A program made the translations under genes and the position numbers. Shown here one piece after another: positions 49,301 through 59,203 of a stretch of 64,000 nucleotides of DNA. Under the pieces are notes generated by a model, which had not been told where the DNA came from, made no database searches, and was given only the letters and a program-made list of their open reading frames with translations. Each line of letters starts with the position of its first letter. The first letter of the stretch is position 1. The DNA comes from Hygrocybe punicea (taxonomy: Eukaryota > Basidiomycota > Agaricomycetes > Agaricales > Hygrophoraceae), in the NCBI GenBank assembly GCA_963556145.1, contig OY744463.1, forward strand, positions 7,254,001-7,318,000. The letters are read 5' to 3'.

Positions 49301-52300
49301 CTTGATCTTACTGTTAGAGCTGGTGCAACACGGTGTGTTTCTTCTTGTAGTATGTTGCCTCGGTTGACGTGTTTGACTTAGAGGATTTCTTTGCCAAAAT
49401 TTTCGGGATGGCTATCATGCAGCCTCTGGCTCGTATAGTCCATAGTAATGGCAAGTCTATGCCACAGGACCACGCTACATTGTTGTCGGATCTGGCAAAG
49501 CATGGTAAATTGTCCATTCTAATCGGTTCCATATCTAACTTTTCTCTGGCAGCTTTGTCCTGGGTGCAAACCCACAACTATGACTCCATACCATTACTTC
49601 GAATGCTCAAGATCAACGCCCCTTCAACTCCTTATATGTTGGTGACGATGCTTGCGGGTGGTGAGTACCCCCCCAGAGTATGAGCCATTGGTTTACTTAT
49701 TTTGTATAGACAGCGCCGACGCAAATTTTCTTAAAACAGATCTCGTTCGCTTGTCTGTTCGTCTGCTCTACAGTGATGATGAAAATGTGCAGCACATTGC
49801 CTTGAACTTACTGTCGGCGTTAGCAGGATACGGTGGGCCGTTCATTGAACATTTGTGCTTTGGCTGACTCGAAAGCAGATAATTTATTTGTTCAACTTCT
49901 GGAGAACGTTGTTGTCTCCTCGTTACTTTTTATGACAAAGAATAGCTCCATACCTCTTCCGGACGCATACTCTGCGCTGACATCTGAACTAGCGAAACAT
50001 TGTGGGTCTCTCAGAAAGCACGGTGACCTGGCTCATGTTCTCTGTGTTCAGTGGATTCGTGGGTTCAATTCCTAGGGGCGAAGGGCATCCGATGCCTACT
50101 TGGCATACCGAATACCCATTCTCAGCCAGCTATTTTCACATTTTTCTCGATTCTAGCTGGAAAGCGTGGGTGTTTCTTACACACGGAAGGCTGTCCCTGA
50201 CACTTTCCGAAGCAGAAGACTCTCGAAAACACCTCACGACGACCAACATAATTGCTTCACTCGCTCATCTACTCCACAACGGTGATGAAAATGCGCAACG
50301 TATTGCGTTAAACCTATTGTCGGGGTTGGTGGGACATTGTACTTATTTTTTTTGTCCACATGGCTGCGTGTTTAATCTATTCGCATAGCGGAGTTGCGAC
50401 CTCAGATTCTGGAGAGCAATGTTATGGATTCACTCGCGGACATAGCCAAAAATGATACCTGTTTGTCAGACGATTATGCAACCCTTATGGTAGAGTTTGC
50501 GCAACATGGTAAGTACTCCAGATAAACATGATGCAATAGCTAATTTCTTCCGTGTAGCAGAGTCACGAGCTCGAATTGTCGATGCAGATCTGATCCAATC
50601 ACTTGTTTACACCCTGATGGTCACCTCTCCATCCAAATTTTATCTGTTGTTGTCAACACTAGCGGGATATGGTATGTCTGTCTTAAAGCTGTGATGTAAC
50701 GACTGATGTCTATGTATAGACGACTTCCGAGTACACCTCAAGACAGTCATCGTGGCTTTGCTCGCTCATTTGCTTGAGTCCAGCAACGAAGATGTGCGGT
50801 TTTATAGCTTTAACTCGTTGTGGAAACTGGCAGAATACAGTATATTTCTTCTTTCTTGACCATGATATTCTAGCCGACTGTTAAACAGAGGAATTGCGCG
50901 CTGAAATTTCTGAAAAGGCCATCATCCAGTCGTTCACTCAGAAGGTCAACAACGCGAGCCCGTCGGATGATTATTCTGCTTTGATATTAGAACTAGTGCA
51001 GCACGGTGAGTTGGTTTCCAGCTGAGTATGATGCACATGGGCACACTATCTCCATGCAGCGGAACCGTGGGCTCAGTTTCTGAATGATGAGAAAATTCAT
51101 CCATCCCCTTTACAAATGCTGAACATCAGGCCACCATCTATAACTTCCATGTTATTATCAACGCTAGCAACATATGGTACGAACTCGTTCCGAATGTGAT
51201 GTCGTTGCTTACATTTTCTGCCATAGAGGACTCTCGAGCGTATCTTTTTTCAATAGACATTATTGGTTTACTCTCTCGTACGCTCAACAGTGAAGACGAA
51301 GATGCCAGAGGTGCTTCGCTGGGCTTGTTTTCTGGGCTGGTGGCACACGGTACCGTTTTCTCTTGGGGTCATTCTGCAGTGTTTGAGGTTTTGAATACAG
51401 AGGAGTTAAGAGTTCAAATACTTGAGAAGAATGTTGTTCAATCACTTGTTTCCATGGCTGAAAGCAATGACGTTTACTTGTCAGAAGATTATTCGTCATT
51501 CATGGTGGAGCTAGCGATGTATGGTGAGCCTCGTATGACGAAGTTCCTATAACGAGCTCATGTCCCTCGTCAGATGACTCTCGAGCACACCTTCTTCAAA
51601 CAAATATCGTTGATATGTTGGCTCGTATGCTCGAGAATGGTGACGGAGATAAGCAGGAATTCTGCTTGAACTTATTGTCAGCCCTGGCAGAACATAGTGC
51701 GTTGGTCTTGAGGTTGCGGATTTTCAGCCGATAACTTGAATAGGGGACTTGTGTTCTAAAATTGTTGAGACGACAGTCACCAAATCCCTCATCCATGTGG
51801 CCAAGCGCGAGGATGGATTACCTTCGGACGATTGTTCGTTGTTTATATTGAACCTTGCGGAGCATGGTTAGCCATTTGTACGAGCGCATTCCTTAACTAA
51901 CATCGTCCTTTTAGTGAAATTATGGGCCGAATTCATAAACAAGCACGCCGTTCAATTACTCCTTCGCCTGCCAAAGATCAGCTCTGCATATGAAGCTTAT
52001 CTGTTGTTATCATCACTGGCAGCATCCGGTGTGTCTTCTTCCAGAGTGTAGTTATTCTGCTGAATGCTCCTATTCTGGTGCAGAGGAGTCTCGAGCTCTC
52101 TTTCTACTCACGGACCTTTTTGGTTTGCTTGCTCAAACGTTAGACAGTGCCGACATTGATCTTCGGCATATTTGTTTCAATTCCTTGTGGAAGCTGGCAG
52201 ACTATGGTGAGTTTATCTTTCCAGCCTGATTCGCCAACTGATATGTCGATCGCAGAGGAGCTGCGCCTACGAATCCTCAAGACGATCGTTGCTCAATCAG

Positions 52301-53981
52301 TTGCTCGTGTGTCCAAAAAGAGTGATGAAAGCTTGTCAGACGAGTACTGTTCATTATTGTTAAAGCTAGTCAAGGATAGTGAGTCTTCCCAGAGAATGTG
52401 GTGCTTGGGTTAAAGTCCTTGTAGCTAGATCACGCGCGTACATTATCAAGGCCGACTTCATCGAAGTGCTCGTCGGTGTGCTCAAAGTCAACTCTCCGTT
52501 TAAATATCACCTGTTAATGTCAACGCTTGCAAGTTATGGTGCATCTCCCCTCTGAAACCGTTGTCTATATTTCGGCTGATAATTTTGGTGTAGGTGACAC
52601 TCGGGCACAATTTCTCAAGACCAACATCATTGATTCACTTATTAATCTGCTTGACGGCGAGGATGATGATATGTGCTGTGCGTGTCTGAAGCTGTTGACA
52701 AGATTTGCGGAATACGGTTTGTTTCTTTGTCGGAGTAGGAGGCCATAATTGATGTGTTGAATGTAGACGATTCCCGCCATCAAATTCTCAAGAAGAATGC
52801 GGTCAAATATCTTCTTCACATGACCGAAGGCAGCGAGGCATCCGCGCTCGTTGAATACCCCATGTTATTGCTAGAACTAGCGAAGCATCGTAATTGATTC
52901 TTGTATATTCCTGTGATCCTACCCCTAACACATCATCCTCTGCACAGCGGATTCTCGAGCTCAACTTTATCAGGCGAACTTTCTTCGATCATTCTTTGAC
53001 ATGCTGAAGACCAGGAGTTCACTGCATCTCGACATGTTGTTTTGCACACTAGCGAAATATCCTGTATCTTTCTTCAAATTGGGGTACAGCAGCACTTCAA
53101 CAGACTCTCATGCACATCTTCTTATGGCAGACTGTGTTGGTTTGCTTGATCATTTGCTTCACAGCAAGAATGACGATGTTCGGTACACATGTTTGAATCT
53201 ATTATCAAAGCTTGTGGTAAACAGTGCGTTTTATTTGAAGTTTGATGGCAGTGCGTTGACGTGTAGACCATAGAAAATTCGCGCGGACACGTTATTGAGT
53301 GGAACATGATCCAATTTCTTGTCGACATGAACAAAGGTGATGTGCACATGCCAGATGATTATATCGCCTTAATGTTGGAGCTAGCAAAGCATGGTGAGCG
53401 TTGTAGATAGTTGTGATGTTGTGCCTAACGTTCTGTGAGTAGAGGATTCGCGAACTCGACTGATCGACGCGGACATTGTTCAATCACTTACTCGTATGTT
53501 ACGGGTAGGCCGTCCTTCTTCCAACCTTTGTCTGCTGTTCTCCATCGTGGCAGGATATGGTGTGTGTGTCTCTCATCTGACAGTGATTCGATACAATATA
53601 TTTTGGTAGAGGACTGCCGAGCACGATTTCTTGAAGAAGGCATTGTTAGTTTGCTCGCTCAGATGCTTGAAAGCAGTGAGGAAGATCACTGGCAGAGCAT
53701 CTACTTCACTTTGTTGATGGAACTTGTTCAATATGGTGCGATAACCTCTGCGGAGTGTGGTGGCTGAGTTGGCTGACATCATGAATGTAGAGGACATGCA
53801 TCCTCAGATCGTTGAGGTGGCTATCTACCAATCGGCCAGCCATATTGCCAACATGGGCGATGCACACCCAAGCGATACGTACATGCATTTGATGGCGCAA
53901 ATTGGTCGTCGAGTTTTTCAAATGGCAACATGGTACTCAGACCCACCTGAGGTAAACTTGTTGGGCAGAGACGGGGAGTAA
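43635..53981 (+). CDS. DUF2235 hydrolase fused to ~40 ARM/HEAT-like repeats
   Basis: About 55 exons join into one frame of 7,416 nt (about 2,471 residues). Residues 80-550 are a DUF2235 alpha/beta-hydrolase, the fold of Tle1-type phospholipases: FDGTSNQ at 84-90, SGIGTYA, a nucleophile elbow GYSRG with Ser ~177 (formed across an intron), HADIGGG with Asp ~363 and KIHASV with His ~460, a plausible Ser-Asp-His triad. Residues 550-690 are helical. From 688 to near the end runs an array of ~38-42-residue alpha-helical ARM/HEAT-like repeats, one repeat per exon, with consensus DSRAxLLxTDIIxLL. No signal peptide or membrane segment is evident. Start: first ATG of an open exon; the preceding sequence has stops in frame. 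Odd points: a doubtful stretch at 46757-46872, one GC-AG intron (47489-47537) and one intron that lost its donor (53062). Substrate and role unknown; the layout of enzyme plus expandable repeats recalls fungal NLR-like defence proteins but has no NTPase. Confidence 0.82.
46402..53981 (+). other. Exon map, repeat half
   Basis: Leading exons: 46402-46527, 46590-46712, 46873-47022, 47080-47127. Type A: 47186-47317, 47700-47822, 48198-48320, 48692-48814, 49210-49332, 49710-49832, 50216-50338, 50720-50839, 51227-51349, 51574-51696, 52084-52206, 52594-52716, ~53101-53223, 53610-53735. Type B: 47366-47488, 47869-47988, 48366-48479, 48870-48995, 49382-49504, 49879-50001, 50389-50508, 50889-51005, 51401-51523, 51744-51866, 52256-52378, 52767-52889, 53274-53393, 53791-53981 (with tail and stop). 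Type C: 47538-47651, 48037-48150, 48527-48640, 49046-49159, 49553-49660, 50052-50165, 50558-50671, 51060-51176, 51915-52028, 52425-52538, 52948-~53061, 53443-53559. Every intron here is phase 1, 45-62 nt apart from the uncertain one before 46873. Confidence 0.82.
47186..53981 (+). repeat. Three-exon higher-order repeat (A-B-C)
   Basis: Forty single-exon repeats in the order A-B-C, about 505 bp per triplet (A-exon starts step by 494-518). A exons (mostly 123 nt) end in LNLLSELAEY-like residues and carry an acidic DEDV turn. B exons (114-126 nt) end in LLLELAKH. C exons (108-117 nt) lack the acidic turn and end in LLLSTLAGY. The order breaks once, where a C exon is missing between 51523 and 51574 (A-to-A step 347 bp). 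Copies have diverged strongly in sequence yet kept length, phase and frame, so the array is old and maintained by selection. Confidence 0.85.
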
Positions 53982-54740
53982 CTGTTGAGGGTGAACTAAT
54001 ATCATTTGGGCCATGATCAAGCCTGGCAATGGTTGGATAAAGAAATGACCAAACAGTCAGAACAGAAAAGGTTTGTACAAAAAATCAATGCAATATATGT
54101 ATTCGGTGTCAGCTGTTTGAGAACAGAAATGTGAACGTCAGCGTGCAAGAGCAGGGGATGTCTCCATTGAGCCGTATCAAAAGAAATGACATACCATAGT
54201 CACTATGACACCACTCCATCATGATAGTGCTGGGGACTCAGGTTTTGCTGATGTAAGCATTTGAAAAAAAGCAAGGGAGGGGATGTTTTGGATGAACCTG
54301 CAATAACTTGTTGCTCTCCAACATTCTGCAAGTTGTCAACAAGTTCTCCAAAGTGACATATACAGGAGGGGTAGACTTGCACTGTAGTAGCACCTGCTCA
54401 CCACTGTGTCGGTTACCAAGTGCACAACATCAAGGCCATCCACCACATCAGGAAATTGGGGTGGTGCCAGTATACCTGGCAACATAAATGTATTCAAGTA
54501 AAATGTCGGTATTGTGAGACTCTCAGTCTACAAATAATTGTGAGGACTAAGTATATTGTCTTTACCTGTGAGAGTCTTGTCACAGACAATAATGAGATGG
54601 AAACTGGAAATGATGTAAGAGAGAGTCTTATGACATTCCATGTGCACTTTTATTATTTGTGCGATAAACACTGCACATTTGCATTGTAGATGCAGCTTCA
54701 GGGTGGCTTTGGAACAATATAAGTGATCCTAACCTGAGGG
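53982..54740. other. Downstream of the repeat gene; no gene seen
   Basis: Contains the presumed 3' UTR. Short frames (for example 54420-54689) have no recognised family and no repeat-exon remnants were noticed. Confidence 0.5.
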
Positions 54741-57700
54741 GTGTCAGTGTAGAAGTGACTGTGGATAATCCACCTTAGGCAGGACTTCAGGGAGGTTCCC
54801 ACGGCCTTCAAGGGGGGGTTCTTATGTGACGGGAAAGTGGCCTTAGAGGCCTGGCTCTCGAGAGCTTCTGCAATACATTTCCCGATCAGTACTAATTACC
54901 ATGCCAGGTCACCTTTGCACCTCCAGGTTGCTCCGCTAGAGGCTCGGGTGATGTTCCATATTCTGGGAGCATATAGATATGTTTTCCAAGCATTTGATGA
55001 GCATCCACATGTCTTTTAAGCTACATATTTTATTTTATTTCACTTTTTCGAACCTCCTAGACATTTTTTTGAGCCTCCTAGACACTACATTAGCTACTAT
55101 AAGAGTACTCATTCTGAACCATTGCACATAAATAAATTTTCAAACCTCTTAGACACTAGGGGAGGGAGAGAATGGGGCAGGAGAGAGCAGGGAGAGAGGG
55201 AGGGAACAGAGAGGGGGGAGAGAGAGTGGAGGGAGGGAGAGAGAGATGGAGGGACAGGGGCCCATGGAGTGGCTACCAGGGTGCATCATGGGTCGGGTAA
55301 GGGTCACAGTGGCATGACACCATACCCAAACTCGTAAACCATACCCGGAATGGGTCTTGGGCAGCCTGACGCATTTTGGAAATGGTTTCATGGCCAAACC
55401 GTGGGTGGGGGCACACCTGTGGTTTCACCACTGATCAGGCGTTCCGTTACCTTGTGAGGGTAGCCGGCCACATCAATTGACATGGGCCTCACCCTCACGA
55501 GGTATGTTTTGCCTTCCCCACCTCACGAGGTTGGCCGTCGATGTCAAGGTGCTAGTGCCAGTGCTATGTTATGCCTTCCTAACCTCATGAGGTTGGCCAT
55601 TGACATCAATTGATGTGGGCTCGGCCCTTGTGAGGTACTCAGGGGTGGTGCTGGTGCTGGTACTGGTACTGGTGCTGGCCCCTCTTTGTTACCCTCATCG
55701 CTGTCACCTTGAAGGCACAAGACGCACGTCATTCAATGTGCACTTGTGTTCACGAGGTAACCTAGGAGGGGGAGGGGGTAAGTGGATGACAAAAGTAGAT
55801 AGAAAAAAACATACCTGGGCCGGAGTGTGGGTGCACCACACCTCCGACCAGCTTTCCATGCTCCCCATCATGGTTGTCGGCATCGTCATTGTCGTGGTTT
55901 GTTGATCGGAGAGTGGAGAGGGAGACAGAGTGGAGGGAGGACAGTGTGGGGAGGAGACAGTGTGGGGTGAGGAGAGAGAGGGGGCAGAGGGAAGAAGAAA
56001 TGGCAGGGAGGAAGTGAGAGTGGGGAGAGAGAATGGAGAGAGAATGGGACAGTGGGGAGTGGAAATGGGGAGGAGAGGGGATGGAGAGTGGGAGAGTGTG
56101 GGAGAGGTGCAGGAAGGGAAAAGAGAGAGTGGGAGGAGGGTGGGGGAGCAGGGAGAGTGTGTGGGACCAAGGCGAGAGTGGGGATGGGGAGAGTGAGCGG
56201 GTAGAGGAGTGAGTGAGTGGGGAGAGGGAGAGTGGGCAGATTACAGTTGTGTTCCTGTTGTTCCTGCTGTTCCCCTCCTCATTGTTGTCTGCGTTCTTGT
56301 CATCATCCTTTCCCTCCTTGTCATCTCTGTCACCGTGCCCATCGGTGTCATCCTCTTTGTCCTCGTTGTCTTCATCGCCTTGTCATCCTTGCTTCCACTG
56401 GTTGTGTTCTCAGCAAAAAGCAAGTGAGGGTGTGGTCGGATGAGAGTGCAAACGTCTCTGAAATGGGTGCAATGAGCCGCAAGGATGTGAGAGGCAGAAC
56501 ACGAGAGTGGAGAAACTCACTGAGCAAACATGTGCTAGTAGTAGTAGTACTAATAGGAATACTTGATGTTTCGTCATGAGTTTGGTTAGCAGAGATCATT
56601 GGATGCACTAATGTACCAAAGTTGTGGCTCCAAGTAATATCCAGGATGAAGCATGATTGGCAGTGACTGTTGAAGTACTTGGTATTTTTTTCTTGATTTT
56701 TGACGCAGTGGTTGTCGAATATATGTATTTTTACATTCAGTGCACCGTTAAACGATTTCTCATTGGTTGATCAATTGTTGTTGATCTCCAACACCTCTCT
56801 GCACCTCTCCTGGACCTCTCTCGAACCTCTCCCAAAACCTCGCACCTCCAGCTGCTATACCTTCCCAGGTGGTCAGGTGATCAACATCAATCAATGATCA
56901 ATCAATCAACAACCGCGTTGTGTTTTCTTCTTGTTGTGCCTCTCTCTTTCACCCACAGTCCTGTAAGTCCCTTTCACCTTCCAATCATTCTGCCAAAACT
57001 AATGACTGAAAAGAGAGGCTGGAAAGGTTCAGGGAGCGTAGAAGAGGGAAGGATGGCTATGATGAGGATATCACTGATGAAGAGGCCAAGGCCGAGGACG
57101 AGGACAATGAGGGAGATGCCAAGGACAATGATGAAGAAGACAACGATGAGGACGAGGACGAGGACGAGGGGGATGGGGATGACGACGACGGATGACGAGG
57201 TCAGTTCCCTCTCTCTCCCTCTCCTCCCCACATGCTCTCTCCCTGCTCTCTCCCTCTCCCCTTCCCCCGCTCTGTCCCTGCTCCCTCCCGCTCCCTCAGG
57301 CCCCCAGTTTCCTCCCTCTCCCCATTCTCTCTGTCCCTGCTCCCTCCCACTCCCTCAGGTCAGTTCCCTCCCTCTCCCTCTTCTCCCCACATGCTCTCTC
57401 CCTGCTCTCTCCCTCTCCCCGCTTCCCCCGCTCTGTCCCTGTTCCCTCCCACTCCCTCAGGTCAGTTCACTCCCTCTCCCTCTTCTCCCCACATGCTCTC
57501 TCCCTGCTCTCTCCCTCTCCCCGCTTCCCCCGCTCTGTCCCTGTTCCCTCCTGCTCCCTCAGGCTCCTGGTTCCCTCCCTCTACCTGTTCTCTCTGTCCC
57601 TGCTCCCTCCCCGTTCCCTCCCTGCTCCCTCCCCATTCCATCTCTGCTCCCTCCCTGCTCCCTCCCCATTCCATCTCTGCTCCCTCCCCATTCCCTCCCT

Positions 57701-58387
57701 GCTCCCTCCCTGTTCCATCCCTGCTCCCTCCCCGTTCCCTCCCTGCTCCCTCCCTGCTCCCTCCCCATTCCATCTCTGCTCCCTCCCCATTCCCTCCCTG
57801 CTCCCTCCCCATTCCCTCCCATTCCCTCCCCGTTCCCTCCCTGCTCTCTCCTCTCCCGATTAATTTAGGTGCACACAGCATTTCCACTGGACGGTGGCCC
57901 TGGAGTACTGGGAGGTCCTCTAGTGTCTGAGAGGTTCAATGGCCTCACCAAGGGCCAGAGCAGCTCAGAAGGAATCCGGGAGGTGGAGGGCGACGTTGGG
58001 GCCGATGGTCATCTGCTTGTGACCGCCACTCAGCAACAGCGCCTGCTCTCGGGATACTAGCAATTGACAGGGGCATGGGAGTGGAATTAGTACTATTATA
58101 GTAGCTATGTAATGCCTAGGAAGTTCTAGGAGGTTCAAAAAATGTCTGGGAGGCTCAAAAAAGTGAGAAGAAAAAAAAAAACACTTATAAGACATATGTG
58201 GATGCTCATCAAATGCTCAGAAAACATATTTATAGGACCCCAGAAAATGCTCTGGGAGTTCAGCAAAAATTATGGCGAAGAAACCTCCCGAGACCTGGCC
58301 TTGGAGGCCACTTCTCCCTCACATAAGAACCCCCCCTTCGAGGCTGTGGGAACATCCCTAGAGTGCTGCCTAAGGTGGGATAATCAG
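54741..58387. mobile_element. 3.6-kb inverted-repeat element
   Basis: Left arm about 54741-55140 and right arm about 58070-58387 are inverted, imperfect copies (GGATAATCCACCTTAGGCAG at the left, its inverse at the right; further in, GCATTTGATGAGCATCCACA and AACCTCCTAGACATTTTTT). The left arm has about 100 extra bases. The interior holds purine-rich simple sequence, four copies of the ~57-bp palindrome (55445-55640) and an acidic exon followed by a pyrimidine tract. No transposase was seen. The right end meets the LTR at 58388. Confidence 0.65.
57190..57865 (+). repeat. CT-rich minisatellite after an acidic exon
   Basis: A stretch coding for Asp/Glu/Gly in one frame (GACGAGGACGAGGACGAGG near 57150) ends in a donor-like GAG/GTCAGT at about 57198, directly followed by ~650 bp of CTCCCT-type units of several lengths (for example CTCCCTCCCCATTCC). 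The same order, acidic exon, donor, pyrimidine array, occurs at 33430-33840. The long Ser/Pro/Leu frames through the array are not considered genes. Confidence 0.8.
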
Positions 58388-59192
58388 TGTCAGGGATAAT
58401 AAATGAAGTGGAAATGGAAATGAAATATAATGCCACCATGTAATACTGGACAAATAACAATGAATCCGGCAATGAATGGACTGAAAATGGATAAATAACG
58501 AAGAACCCGACGATGCTGAGTCATTGCCAACAATGTTGGGTATGGCGGGTCAGGTCGGGTCGGGTCAGGTCGGAAATGATGAATGAGTAAGGGAACAATG
58601 ATAAAGACAACGAAGTGAACTATAAAAATCTAAGGGTCTATGAGGACGAGCATTTGAAGTGATTAAAAATGATTCTGACTATGAGGGAAACGGGGACTAA
58701 GGATACCCCTTTTTGTATGGTTGTTGGGGACTGTTTTTATAGTACATGAGTGAGTAGTCTACTTTCGGACTTGTCTATTTCAGCCGATGGTAAACTACAA
58801 AGAAAGGTTGGAATGGGGATATAAAGAGGGGGGTTGCGATGCGACAGAGACAGTGAAATGGAAGGGAAAACGAATATCCATGAAAAAGATCTGAAATGTC
58901 CTACATATCTCCAAAAGGATGAGGGGATGGGTATAAAAGGCAAGTCCAAAGTCAGGAGTTTAGTCCAATGAGATCCATCTCCTATAATTGGAACTCCAGG
59001 GCTTATGAGGCTGCCAGGTTTGGTCTGAAAGCGGCCATGACAAAGCGGCATACGTCGGGTCACATCGGTCACATCAGGTCACGTCACATCGGGTTACGTT
59101 GGGTTGGAATGGGAATCATTTGGAGGTGTTGTGTTTGTCTGGATTCGTGAGATATCGACAATACGGACTCAGGGGAATGTTGAGTCTCTACA
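58388..59192 (-). repeat. Solo LTR (reverse) of the 22511 family
   Basis: On the minus strand it starts TGTAGAGACTCAACATTC and runs about 805 bp, alignable by eye along most of its length to 22511-23382 (CTGAGTCCGTAT, ATATCTCACGAATCC, GGACTGTTTTTATAGTAC and GGGTCGGGTC blocks). A TATA-like box lies near 58734. No second LTR or internal region is nearby and no target duplication is obvious. Confidence 0.65.
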
Positions 59193-59203
59193 GCATGATT
59201 TTG

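Noticed and set aside
56209..56443. Apparent multi-pass membrane frame
   Set aside because: GTC/TTG-rich simple sequence gives Val/Leu runs in this frame; the other frames give different low-complexity peptides.
56894..57930. 324-aa and 232-aa Ser/Pro/Leu-rich frames
   Set aside because: Caused by the CTCCCT array; composition follows the repeat, and no domain is recognisable.
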